From positions 1 to 64,000 of the forward strand of contig CAZGQM010000001.1 of NCBI GenBank assembly GCA_964528055.1: a DNA stretch of 64,000 nt, in the 5' to 3' direction. A program made the translations under genes and the position numbers. This document shows positions 24,210 to 32,714 of the stretch, piece by piece. This DNA is from Geoanaerobacter sp964528055 (GTDB taxonomy: Bacteria; Desulfobacterota; Desulfuromonadia; Geobacterales; DSM-12255). Within the stretch, counting starts at the first letter, position 1. Every line of letters begins with the position of its first letter. The notes under the pieces are model-generated. The model worked only from the letters and a program-made list of their open reading frames with translations, had not been told where the DNA came from and searched no databases.

Positions 24210-25643
24210 TTGGATCATTTTTTACTGGGGTTACTGATCAGTATCTCAGTTCTGCTATCTTTAGGCGGGGCTGGCCATGCGCTCCTTTTCAAGCGAGATC
24301 CCCGCTCTTCTCTTGGGTGGATTGTTGTCTGTCTCACTCTCCCCTACATTGGTCCGCTTTTTTACTGGGCGATGGGTGTAAACCGGATACATCGCAAGGC
24401 AAGGCAGTGGCTGGAAAGTGGCAGAAGAGTTGCTGGTTGGGACCGATTCGCTGCTAATCCTGTTATCCCAAGCGTTCAAGCTTTACCATCATCTGCGACT
24501 CATCTTGCCGAATTAAGGACCCTTGCCGACAGAGTTGTAATTGCTCCATTGCTTGCCGGTAACCGGATCATTCCCCTTATCAATGGAGACAGTGCCTACC
24601 CGAATATGCTTACTGCAATACAAGGCGCTACCCGCTCGGTCCATCTTTCAACCTATATATTTGATCCTGATTCCGTTGGCCTCCAGTTTATTGAAGCACT
24701 TACAGCGGCGGCAAAGCGAGGCGTTGACGTCCGGGTGATTATCGACAGTCTGGGCGAGAAGTATTCCCGGCCTCTATCCATGAGCCTCTTCAAGGGGACA
24801 GCGGTAAAGTTCGGTCGCTTTTTACCTCTGAGTCATGGCGGTTACGTCAATCTTCGAACCCACAGAAAGATACTGGTGGTTGACGGATCCGTTGGTTTTA
24901 CGGGAGGGATGAACATCGGGGGCAGGCATATGGTGGAAAAACCGGTATGCCGCGAGCCGGTAGTTGATATGCACTTCAGGGTTGAAGGGCCGATTGTTGC
25001 TTATTTGCAGAGGATTTTTCTGGAAGACTGGTATTTTGTCTCAAAGGAACTGCTGAGCGACCAGGCATACTTCCCAACTCTGGCACCGGTCGGCAGTGCT
25101 ATGGCGCGTGCGGTGAGCGACGGTCCGGACAAAGAGTTCCGTAAACTCCTCTGGCTTGTTATGGGTGCGCTCTCCTGTGCCCGCAGAAGTGTGCTGATAA
25201 TGACCCCTTACTTCATTCCTGACCGGCCGCTGGTATCGGCACTTGTGACTGCTGCGCTGCGAGGGGTGGAGGTGTCGCTGGTCCTGCCGGCAATGAACAA
25301 CCTGCCGTTTGTCCACTGGGCCAGTCGTGCCTACATGTGGGAGCTGCTGCAGCATGGAATCAGGGTCTATTACCAGCCTCCCCCGTTCGTTCATACAAAA
25401 CTGTTCGTGGTGGACGATATCTGGGGGCTCATTGGTTCCGCCAATCTCGATCCTCGCAGCTTCAGGCTAAATTTCGAGTTCAACCTCGAGGTGTATGACT
25501 CAGCATTTACCGGGGAGATGGTTCGTCACATTGAGGCCGCCATTAAAGTATCCCGTGAGGAGTCCATCGAAGAGGTGGATGGTCGACCCCTCATGGAGAA
25601 ATTGAGGGATTGTACGGCAAAGCTGTTTTCCCCCTACCTCTAG
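24210..25643 (+). CDS. cls: Cardiolipin synthase (phospholipase D superfamily)
   Basis: 477 residues. Two N-terminal membrane helices (PLDc_N type, DPRSSLGWIVVCLTLPYIGP) precede two PLD repeats. Each has a complete HKD motif: HRKILVVD in the first and HTKLFVVD, followed by IGSANLDPRSF, in the second. It condenses phosphatidylglycerols to cardiolipin in the inner membrane. The start is TTG 24210, with TAAGGAG 7 bases upstream. Its last 4 bases overlap the end of the convergent TIM-barrel gene. Confidence 0.9.
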   Translation: MDHFLLGLLISISVLLSLGGAGHALLFKRDPRSSLGWIVVCLTLPYIGPLFYWAMGVNRIHRKARQWLESGRRVAGWDRFAANPVIPSVQALPSSATHLAELRTLADRVVIAPLLAGNRIIPLINGDSAYPNMLTAIQGATRSVHLSTYIFDPDSVGLQFIEALTAAAKRGVDVRVIIDSLGEKYSRPLSMSLFKGTAVKFGRFLPLSHGGYVNLRTHRKILVVDGSVGFTGGMNIGGRHMVEKPVCREPVVDMHFRVEGPIVAYLQRIFLEDWYFVSKELLSDQAYFPTLAPVGSAMARAVSDGPDKEFRKLLWLVMGALSCARRSVLIMTPYFIPDRPLVSALVTAALRGVEVSLVLPAMNNLPFVHWASRAYMWELLQHGIRVYYQPPPFVHTKLFVVDDIWGLIGSANLDPRSFRLNFEFNLEVYDSAFTGEMVRHIEAAIKVSREESIEEVDGRPLMEKLRDCTAKLFSPYL

Positions 25644-26443
25644 AGAACCGGAGCTGGCTGATCGTCCAAGCCTCTTGCCAGCCGCTCCAGCGCTAATGTC
25701 ACCTTATCCCTGTCGTGTGCTTCTATGGTGTAGACCGCCTGAGGGGCATACTGTTTCATCAGACTGAAGTAGAGATCAAAGTCGATGGCGCCGTCCCCGA
25801 TGGGGAGGTGCTCGTCACGGTTTCCGTGGTTGTCGTGGATATGTGCTTCGGCGATGTATCTTCCGAGGACTGAAAACCACTCCTCCATGCCGACGCTTTT
25901 AAACAAGTTCCAATGCCCGACGTCGAAGCAGTGACGGAAGGAGGGGGAGTCGATGGCATCCAGCAATCCTTTGAGCGTGCTGGGCTCGGTTTCGAAGATG
26001 TTTTCTACTGCTATGGTGGTGCCGATCCGCTTAGCGCGCTCCAGCAGAGGTTCGAAAGTTTCGATGCAGTTGCCGAGCCACTCTTGTTGGCTCTCCCCCT
26101 GGCGCCAGCGGTCATATCCCGGGTGAAACACCATCACCACAGGCTTGAGTATTTCTGCTGCATCCATAACTTGTCCAAAGCGTTGTTCCGTAGCCCGTCG
26201 AATGAGTTTTTCAGGCGAACCCGGATTCAGGTCCATGAATGGGGCGTGTATGGTGCATTGAATTCCGCCCGCTTTCAGAGCGGAGGCAAAGCTTGCCAGC
26301 TCTTCCGTTACCAGGTTGTCCAAGGCATCGCCGTTGAAAAAGAGCTCAGGGTTGATCCGCCTTTCGAGTATGTAGTCCAGGTATTGTCCGAGACTGCGAT
26401 AGGGGAGGTGGGCAAAAACCAGATTATTCATGACGGGATTCAT
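25640..26443 (-). CDS. Sugar-phosphate isomerase/epimerase-like TIM-barrel protein
   Basis: 267 residues of the xylose-isomerase-like / AP endonuclease 2 superfamily. Typical metal-site segments are present: HAPFMDLNPGS, MVFHPGYDRWR, IAVENIFETEP, HCFDVGHWNLF, AEAHIHDNHGNRDEHLPIG and a final TIEAH. These supply the His, Glu and Asp ligands of the divalent metal. The substrate is unknown. An AAGGAG lies only 1 base before ATG 26443 and 13 before ATG 26431, so the start is unsure. It is only 5 bases from the K+ channel gene upstream, probably one operon. Confidence 0.75.
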   Translation of the reverse strand: MNPVMNNLVFAHLPYRSLGQYLDYILERRINPELFFNGDALDNLVTEELASFASALKAGGIQCTIHAPFMDLNPGSPEKLIRRATEQRFGQVMDAAEILKPVVMVFHPGYDRWRQGESQQEWLGNCIETFEPLLERAKRIGTTIAVENIFETEPSTLKGLLDAIDSPSFRHCFDVGHWNLFKSVGMEEWFSVLGRYIAEAHIHDNHGNRDEHLPIGDGAIDFDLYFSLMKQYAPQAVYTIEAHDRDKVTLALERLARGLDDQPAPVL

Positions 26444-26448
26444 GCTCC

Positions 26449-27453
26449 TTAGGTCCGAGCAGCTATCAGCTGCTCCAGTTTGTCAATGGCTGAGGGTTCA
26501 CCGAGTATGATGAGGGTGTCGTGTCCCTCGAGCTTCGTGTGGGAGTGAGGGTTGAAAACCATCTTTCCGGCCTTCTTCTTGACTCCGATGATAATGACGC
26601 CGGTTTCTTTACGGAAGCCCGAACTGACGAGAGTCTCACCGTCAAAACGGGAGTTAGAGGGGATGACGATCTCCTCCATCTGCAAGTCAAGGTGTTCCCG
26701 GCCGGTTGCAATCTCGATAAAGTCCACGACGTTGGGCCGGAGAATTGCCTGAGCCATCCTGTTCCCCCCGATATGGTAGGGGGAAACCACCTTGTTCGCG
26801 CCAGCTCTTTTCAACTTTATCTCAGAACCCTCTTCGCCTGAACGTGCCAGGATATAAAGTTCGGGGTTAAGCCCGCGGGCGGTGAGAGTGATGTAGACAT
26901 TCTCCGTATCGGAGGTTACTACGGATATCAACCCCTTTGCCCGCTTGATGCCGGCTTTGAGCAGTGTCTCGTCATAGGTGGAGTCACCATGAAGGAAAAG
27001 GTATCCCTCATCCTTAAGCTTATCTATTACGTCATGGCTCTTTTCTACAACGATAAATGGAATCGGTTTGGCGGCGAATTCACGGCAGATTAGAGAACCC
27101 ATTCTGCCATAACCGCAGATAATGTAGTGATCCTTAAGGGCGTCGATCATTTTTTCCACTTTCTTCCTCCCGATGATCCGCTGAAATTGCCCTTCGAACA
27201 TGATCTGGGCAAGGCTCCCCACAATATAGCCAAGCACGCTCACTCCAAACACAATCAGCAACATGGTCAAGACCTTGCCGGTATCGGAAAGATCGTGTAC
27301 TTCCTTGAAGCCGACTGTTCCCAGGGTGATAACGGTCATGTAGAGGGCATCAAGAAAGCGCCACCCCTCTATGGACATGAATCCAACTACCCCGAGTGAG
27401 ACTAGGGCAGCCAAGACTGCAAACGAAATTTTAAGGTGCCGTACAGGATCCAT
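26449..27453 (-). CDS. Potassium channel with cytoplasmic RCK/TrkA-N domain
   Basis: 334 residues. Two membrane helices flank a pore loop whose filter reads TVGF (residues 46-49) where TVGYG is usual. A RCK domain with the Rossmann signature IICGYGRMGS (111-120) follows, then a TrkA-C domain to the end. Such MthK-like channels move K+ and are gated by ligands bound to the RCK ring. ATG 27453 is chosen for its AAGGAG site with 6-base spacing and because the longer frame adds 16 non-conserved residues. It is divergent from the GntR gene. Confidence 0.85.
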   Translation of the reverse strand: MDPVRHLKISFAVLAALVSLGVVGFMSIEGWRFLDALYMTVITLGTVGFKEVHDLSDTGKVLTMLLIVFGVSVLGYIVGSLAQIMFEGQFQRIIGRKKVEKMIDALKDHYIICGYGRMGSLICREFAAKPIPFIVVEKSHDVIDKLKDEGYLFLHGDSTYDETLLKAGIKRAKGLISVVTSDTENVYITLTARGLNPELYILARSGEEGSEIKLKRAGANKVVSPYHIGGNRMAQAILRPNVVDFIEIATGREHLDLQMEEIVIPSNSRFDGETLVSSGFRKETGVIIIGVKKKAGKMVFNPHSHTKLEGHDTLIILGEPSAIDKLEQLIAART

Positions 27454-27559
27454 TGACTGCTCCTTCGCGCAAAGATTACTATTGCACTGCATAAAATGCA
27501 AGTTGTCCTGCGCTCTGGAGATTTTGCCAACCGCTGTTCTAGGGGTCTCTTCAATCTGC

Positions 27560-27587
27560 TTGACATTTTATGTATACTGTATACAAT
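27560..27587 (+). promoter_or_regulatory. Promoter with overlapping GTATAC operator repeats, before the GntR gene
   Basis: TTGACA (27560-27565), a 16-base spacer and TACAAT (27582-27587). The spacer and -10 box contain GTATAC-T-GTATAC (27572-27584), a symmetrical site well placed for autorepression. A further half-site, ATTGTATA, ends just before the start codon (27609-27616). Confidence 0.6.
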
Positions 27588-27616
27588 TTCCTAATCCAAT
27601 TTGGGAGAATTGTATA

Positions 27617-28324
27617 ATGAAAAAATATATTGAAAAGCATTTGACACTTCGAGAGCGGATTCTTGAGACTATCCGTGAAGCCATTATAAAAGGCGCTCTG
27701 AAACCAGGTGAAAAAGTCGCTGAGCCTGAATTGGCAGAGCGCTTCGGAATCAGCCGGACTCCCATCCGGGAGGCGTTCAGGCAGCTGGAATCAGAAGGCT
27801 ATCTGACCGTAATCCCAAGAAAAGGGGCCGTGGTCGCAGCATTCTCCCAGAAGGACATCGAGGAATTCTACGCCATAAAGAGCATCCTGGAGGGGTACGC
27901 TGCGCGCAGAGCCTGTGAGAACCTTACCAGCAAAGAGATAGAGAAGCTGGAAGCGGTTAATGCCAAGCTTTCAAGTCTGGCTGAAGGTTCTGACATTAAG
28001 CACTTCTTCAAGGTTCATAACGATTTTCATGACCTGTTCATCCGCGCAGCGCAGAATGACAAGCTCTATGAAATGATATCCGGTCTTGTCAGCAAGTTTC
28101 AGCGACTTAGGCTTGCCTCGCTTAGCCTACCCGGCAGAATGAAAATTTCAGTTGAGGAACATGAAAAAATCATTGATTCTTTTCGCAAGAAAAACCCTGT
28201 ACAGGCGGAGAAACTTGTCCGTAAGAATGCCGAATACGGAGGAAGGGTGCTTGTACAGGGAGGAAACACGGATGCCAATATGAAGCCGGCAGAGAGAAGT
28301 GCCATGCTGCATCTGGACCTCTGA
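27617..28324 (+). CDS. GntR-family transcriptional regulator (FadR/FCD subfamily)
   Basis: 235 residues. The N-terminal winged helix has the GntR signature (LRERILETIREAIIKGALKPG, split here as the family run through AERFGISRTPIREAFRQL). The C-terminal all-helical FCD ligand domain follows, with likely metal-site histidines in VHNDFHDLF and the later EEHEKIID. Such proteins sense organic acids. ATG 27617 has a GGGAG site and follows the promoter. It ends 22 bases before selA and may be co-transcribed with it, but no direct link to selenium is known. GTATAC repeats suggest autoregulation. Confidence 0.82.
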   Translation: MKKYIEKHLTLRERILETIREAIIKGALKPGEKVAEPELAERFGISRTPIREAFRQLESEGYLTVIPRKGAVVAAFSQKDIEEFYAIKSILEGYAARRACENLTSKEIEKLEAVNAKLSSLAEGSDIKHFFKVHNDFHDLFIRAAQNDKLYEMISGLVSKFQRLRLASLSLPGRMKISVEEHEKIIDSFRKKNPVQAEKLVRKNAEYGGRVLVQGGNTDANMKPAERSAMLHLDL

Positions 28325-28346
28325 AATGTTTTCACATTCCGGTTAG

Positions 28347-29732
28347 ATGCGTAAAATACCAAAGGTTGACAAAATCCTCTGCTGGCCGGCAATACTCACG
28401 GCACTCGCCGAAAATTCTCGACCAGTCGTGCTGAACGCTATCCGATCAATCCTTGACGACCTGAGAACAGAACTCAAAATAAATTCAGAAGCTCTATTCA
28501 GTGATGAGGCTGTCAGTTTGCGTATCCTTGCCGAGCTCGATAGATCCGCCAAGCTCAGTCTTCAACCTCTGGTGAATGGCACCGGAGTGGTGTTACATAC
28601 CAACCTGGGGCGATCACTCCTTTCCAAGGCAGCCTGCAGCAGCATTCAGGCAGTAGCGACTCACTATTCAAATCTTGAGACTGACCTGTCATCAGGCGAG
28701 CGTGGTGAGCGATACAGTCATGTTGAAAGCCTGATCTGTGATCTTACCGGAGCAGAGGCTGCTTTGGTGGTGAACAATAACGCAGCAGCCCTGCTCCTTG
28801 CCCTTTCAGCCCTTGCTCAGAGGAGAGAGGTGCTGATTTCGCGAGGCGAGCTGGTTGAGATCGGCGGTTCTTTCAGGATCCCCGATGTTATGACTCAGAG
28901 TGGTGCCATCATTCGAGAGGTCGGGACCACCAATCGGACCCATTCAAAGGACTACCTCGCGGCAATTACTTCCGAAACGGCACTTCTCATGAAGGTGCAT
29001 GCCAGCAACTTTGCAGTGGTCGGCTATACAGCAGAGGTGAGTGCCACAGAACTGGCAGCACTGGGTCACCTGCAGGGGATTCCGGTCGTCGCTGACATCG
29101 GCAGCGGTTCCCTGATGGATCTTTCCCGGTTTGGTATCAACGGAGAACCTACCATTCAGGAGTTAGTAAGGGCAGGCGTTGATCTGATCACATTCAGCGG
29201 CGATAAGCTGCTTGGTGGGCCGCAGGCCGGGATCATCGTCGGGAGGGAGGAGATCATGGCAGCCCTACGAGTCCACCCTCTGCTCAGGGCACTTCGAATC
29301 GACAAACTTACTCTTGCTGCACTAGAAGCGACGCTACGCCACTACCGGGACGAGCGGGAGGCTCTGGCCGAGATTCCCACCCTCCGTATGCTGATCCTCC
29401 AGCCTGCCGCACTTCGAAAAAAAGGGATGCGCTATCTGCGCTACCTCCGTGCACTGGCTCCATCCTCGGTACGACTTGCCTTGGAAAATGATGTATCGCA
29501 GGTTGGGGGGGGTGCTCTGCCTCTTGCACAATTACCGACATATCTAATTTCTGTAGAGTGCGATGGCTGGTCAGCCCAAGGTATTGACAGGGGATTTCGC
29601 AGAAGCTCCATACCGGTCGTAGGCAGGATCAACAAGAGCCGCTACCTTCTTGACCTCCGTACCCTCCAGGACGATGACCTGCCGGCTCTGGCCGCTGCGC
29701 TTCTCCTGCTGGCAGTCCCTCCCCCTGTTTGA
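28347..29732 (+). CDS. selA: L-seryl-tRNA(Sec) selenium transferase
   Basis: 461 residues, full length. SelA is a PLP enzyme that converts seryl-tRNA(Sec) to selenocysteyl-tRNA(Sec) using selenophosphate. The PLP lysine is K287 in FSGDKLLGGPQAG. The conserved segments VNGTGVVLHTNLGRSLL and TDLSSGERGERYSHVE are present. The cognate tRNA lies at 21960-22057. No selenoprotein with an in-frame TGA was recognised in the window. Confidence 0.95.
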   Translation: MRKIPKVDKILCWPAILTALAENSRPVVLNAIRSILDDLRTELKINSEALFSDEAVSLRILAELDRSAKLSLQPLVNGTGVVLHTNLGRSLLSKAACSSIQAVATHYSNLETDLSSGERGERYSHVESLICDLTGAEAALVVNNNAAALLLALSALAQRREVLISRGELVEIGGSFRIPDVMTQSGAIIREVGTTNRTHSKDYLAAITSETALLMKVHASNFAVVGYTAEVSATELAALGHLQGIPVVADIGSGSLMDLSRFGINGEPTIQELVRAGVDLITFSGDKLLGGPQAGIIVGREEIMAALRVHPLLRALRIDKLTLAALEATLRHYRDEREALAEIPTLRMLILQPAALRKKGMRYLRYLRALAPSSVRLALENDVSQVGGGALPLAQLPTYLISVECDGWSAQGIDRGFRRSSIPVVGRINKSRYLLDLRTLQDDDLPALAAALLLLAVPPPV

Positions 29733-29822
29733 GATCTGCATGCCGTATCTTTTTCTGGCCTTTCAACCCCATTGTCCGTATAATTACCCGGTTTTTCACA
29801 TAGACAGATCCACAGGTACAGA

Positions 29823-30524
29823 ATGAAAACAATTGCCCTTATCCCGGCTGCTGGTATGGGAAAGCGGATGGGTGCCGGTATCAACAAGCAGTACCTCCTG
29901 TTGGCCGGAATGCCAATTGTAGCGCGTACCATTGCGGTATTTGAGGAATCGGAACTGGTAGACGAGATCTATGTCATCTCTCCAGAGGCGGAGATCCCAT
30001 TTTGCCGTGAGCAGGTGATAGCTGCGCACGGGTTCTCCAAAGTTAAGTCTGTTGTGCAGGGAGGGCTGGAACGCCAGCATTCGGTTCTGAATGGCCTGCG
30101 TGCCATCATTGAACCAGGTGACAACGACCTGGTGCTGATTCATGACGGCGTTCGCCCATTTGTGACGCAGAAGATAATCGGGCAATCCGTTGCCGTGGCC
30201 AAGGCGCATGAAGGTGCTTTGGTGGCGGTTCCGGTGAAGGACACCATAAAGGTTGTGGTAGACGGAATAATTCGCGAAACCCCTCAGCGTGAGACCCTCT
30301 GGCAAGCTCAGACACCTCAGGCGTTTCAGTATGGGATCATCCGTGATGCCCACGAGAAGGCGGCGGCAGAGGGATTTCTCGGCACCGATGACGCCTCGCT
30401 TGTGGAGCGTTTAGGCGGACATGTTCACGTTGTTATGGGTGATTATCGGAATATAAAGATCACGACCCCCGAAGACCTTGTATTGGCCGAGGCGTTTTAT
30501 ATGGCTGTGAGGAGTAACGGGTGA
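29823..30524 (+). CDS. ispD: 2-C-methyl-D-erythritol 4-phosphate cytidylyltransferase
   Basis: 233 residues. It makes CDP-methylerythritol from MEP and CTP in the non-mevalonate isoprenoid pathway. The CTP-binding N-terminus is IPAAGMGKRMGAGINKQYL, and HDGVRPFV and WQAQTPQAF are conserved active-site segments. A TATAAT box at 29779-29784 may be its promoter's -10. No good ribosome site is visible. ispF follows after 15 bases, so both MEP-pathway steps are one unit. Confidence 0.93.
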   Translation: MKTIALIPAAGMGKRMGAGINKQYLLLAGMPIVARTIAVFEESELVDEIYVISPEAEIPFCREQVIAAHGFSKVKSVVQGGLERQHSVLNGLRAIIEPGDNDLVLIHDGVRPFVTQKIIGQSVAVAKAHEGALVAVPVKDTIKVVVDGIIRETPQRETLWQAQTPQAFQYGIIRDAHEKAAAEGFLGTDDASLVERLGGHVHVVMGDYRNIKITTPEDLVLAEAFYMAVRSNG

Positions 30525-30539
30525 AAGGCGAATAACCAC

Positions 30540-31013
30540 ATGCGTATTGGTCACGGTTATGACGTACACCGCCTTGTGGAAGGGCGGAAGCTGATAATGG
30601 GTGGCGTTGATATCCCCTGGGAAAAGGGACTACTTGGTCATTCGGATGCGGATGTTCTTCTTCACGCTATTGCGGATGCCATTCTTGGCGCCATAGGTGA
30701 AGGTGACATCGGAAAACACTTCCCCGATACCGACCCTCGCTACAAAGGTGCTGACAGCCTGAAGCTGTTGGAGCACGTTGGAAAGCTTGCCGAGACAAAA
30801 GGGTATCGGCTTGGAAACGTCGATTCCACTATCGTTGCTCAGCGTCCCAAGATGGCGCCGCATATTCCGCAGATGCGGGAGAATATCGCCATGGCACTGA
30901 ACACTGCCGTCGATCGGGTGAACGTCAAGGCAACCACCACCGAGGAACTTGGATTTTGCGGCCGCGGCGAGGGGATCGCATCATATGCCGTGGCGTTGAT
31001 GCTGACATTATAG
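30540..31013 (+). CDS. ispF: 2-C-methyl-D-erythritol 2,4-cyclodiphosphate synthase
   Basis: 157 residues, the normal length. It cyclises CDP-ME 2-phosphate with release of CMP. The metal ligands D8 and H10 lie in GHGYDVHRL, the next metal histidine lies in LGHSDADVLLHA, and the CDP-binding KATTTEELGFCGRGEGI is present near the C-terminus. It is followed after 15 bases by glnS. Confidence 0.95.
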   Translation: MRIGHGYDVHRLVEGRKLIMGGVDIPWEKGLLGHSDADVLLHAIADAILGAIGEGDIGKHFPDTDPRYKGADSLKLLEHVGKLAETKGYRLGNVDSTIVAQRPKMAPHIPQMRENIAMALNTAVDRVNVKATTTEELGFCGRGEGIASYAVALMLTL

Positions 31014-31028
31014 ATAAAGAGGGGCACG

Positions 31029-32696
31029 ATGTTCGAGTCGAACGAGAAAACAGTAATTCCAACCAACTTCCTTCGAACCATTATCGCCGGCGATCTGTCC
31101 AGCGGCAAACATCAGACCATTGTCACCCGTTTCCCTCCTGAGCCAAACGGCTACCTGCACATAGGTCATGCTAAGTCTATCTGTCTGAACTTCGGGCTTG
31201 CCAGGGACTTTGGCGGGCGATGCCACCTTCGATTCGATGACACAAACCCGGTGAAAGAGGATACGGAGTATACCGATTCGATCATGGAGAGCGTCCGCTG
31301 GCTCGGTTTTGACTGGGATACCCATCTTTACTACGCCTCGAATTACTTTCATCAGCTTTACGACTGGGCAGAATATCTCATTCAGCAGGGTAAAGCATAT
31401 GTTGAGGAACTGACTGCCGACCAGATCCGCGAATACCGGGGCACCCTGACTGAGCCGGGGACGGAGAGCCCTTGGCGCAATCGTTTAATTTCTGAAAATC
31501 TGGAGCTATTCCGCAGGATGAGAGCAGGTGAGTTCGCCGACGGGACCAAGGTGCTGCGTGCAAAAATCGACATGGCCTCACCCAACATGAACCTGCGAGA
31601 TCCTGTCATCTACAGGATTCTGCACGCTACACATCCGCATACCGGGGACAAGTGGTGCATTTATCCGATGTACGACTTTGCACACGGCCAGTCAGATGCC
31701 ATTGAAGGTGTTACCCACTCCATATGCACCTTAGAGTTCGAGGACCATAAACCCCTTTACGACTGGTTCCTGGACAACCTCCCGGTGCCGCATCATCCCA
31801 GGCAATTTGAATTTGCCCGACTTAACCTGTCATACACCGTTATGAGCAAGCGTAAACTCCTGCAGCTGGTTCAGGATGGGGATGTGAGCGGCTGGGACGA
31901 CCCGCGGATGCCTACCCTTGTGGGACTCCGCCGCCGTGGCTACACCCCGGAGTCCATTCGATCCTTCTGCGAAACCATCGGTGTAGGCCGCAGCGACAGC
32001 TGGATCGACATGGGCATCCTGGAGGAGTCGATTCGACAGGACTTGAACGAGAAAGCGCCACGTGCTATGGCGGTGCTTCGCCCCCTAAAGCTGATCATTG
32101 AGAATTATCCTGAAGACGTTACGGATGAGTTTGAGATTGCTAATCACCCCCAAAAGCCCGAACTGGGTAGCCGTAAGGTTCCGTTCTCCCGCGAGCTCTG
32201 GATTGAGAATGACGATTTCATGGAAGAGCCTGTGAAAGGCTTCAAGCGTCTTGCCCCAGGGGCAGAGGTTCGTCTCCGTAACGCATATATCGTGAAATGT
32301 GTAGGTCTGCTCAAGGACGAGACCGGTAACATCTCCGAGGTTCGCTGCACGTATGATCCTGAGACCAGAAGCGGGATGCCTGGTGCAGAACGGAAGGTAA
32401 AAGGGGTAATCCACTGGGTTTCCGCGTGCCATGCCCTGAATGCTGAAGTCCGTCTTTATGATCGTCTTTTCGAAGTTGAAAGCCCTAATGGTGACGGGTG
32501 GAAACAGCTGATAAACCAATCCTCTGTCGAAATCCTTTTCAGTTGCAAGCTGGAGCCGTCTCTTGCAGTTGCGGAATCTGAAGAGCGTTTTCAATTTGAG
32601 CGTAACGGCTATTTTTGTGTCGATTTGAAGGATTCTCAACCGGGTGCTCCGGTTTTCAACCGTACGATCACTCTTCGGGATTCCTGGAACAAGTAA
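31029..32696 (+). CDS. glnS: Glutaminyl-tRNA synthetase
   Basis: 555 residues, a class I synthetase. It has the signature HIGHAKSICLNFG, an MSKR form of the KMSKS loop (SYTVMSKRKLLQ) and the all-beta anticodon-binding C-terminal half. It charges tRNA-Gln with glutamine directly. It sits between ispF and cysS with short gaps (15 and 18 bases), indicating a mixed housekeeping operon. Confidence 0.96.
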   Translation: MFESNEKTVIPTNFLRTIIAGDLSSGKHQTIVTRFPPEPNGYLHIGHAKSICLNFGLARDFGGRCHLRFDDTNPVKEDTEYTDSIMESVRWLGFDWDTHLYYASNYFHQLYDWAEYLIQQGKAYVEELTADQIREYRGTLTEPGTESPWRNRLISENLELFRRMRAGEFADGTKVLRAKIDMASPNMNLRDPVIYRILHATHPHTGDKWCIYPMYDFAHGQSDAIEGVTHSICTLEFEDHKPLYDWFLDNLPVPHHPRQFEFARLNLSYTVMSKRKLLQLVQDGDVSGWDDPRMPTLVGLRRRGYTPESIRSFCETIGVGRSDSWIDMGILEESIRQDLNEKAPRAMAVLRPLKLIIENYPEDVTDEFEIANHPQKPELGSRKVPFSRELWIENDDFMEEPVKGFKRLAPGAEVRLRNAYIVKCVGLLKDETGNISEVRCTYDPETRSGMPGAERKVKGVIHWVSACHALNAEVRLYDRLFEVESPNGDGWKQLINQSSVEILFSCKLEPSLAVAESEERFQFERNGYFCVDLKDSQPGAPVFNRTITLRDSWNK

Positions 32697-32714
32697 AGAA
32701 GCGAGGGACAGTAC

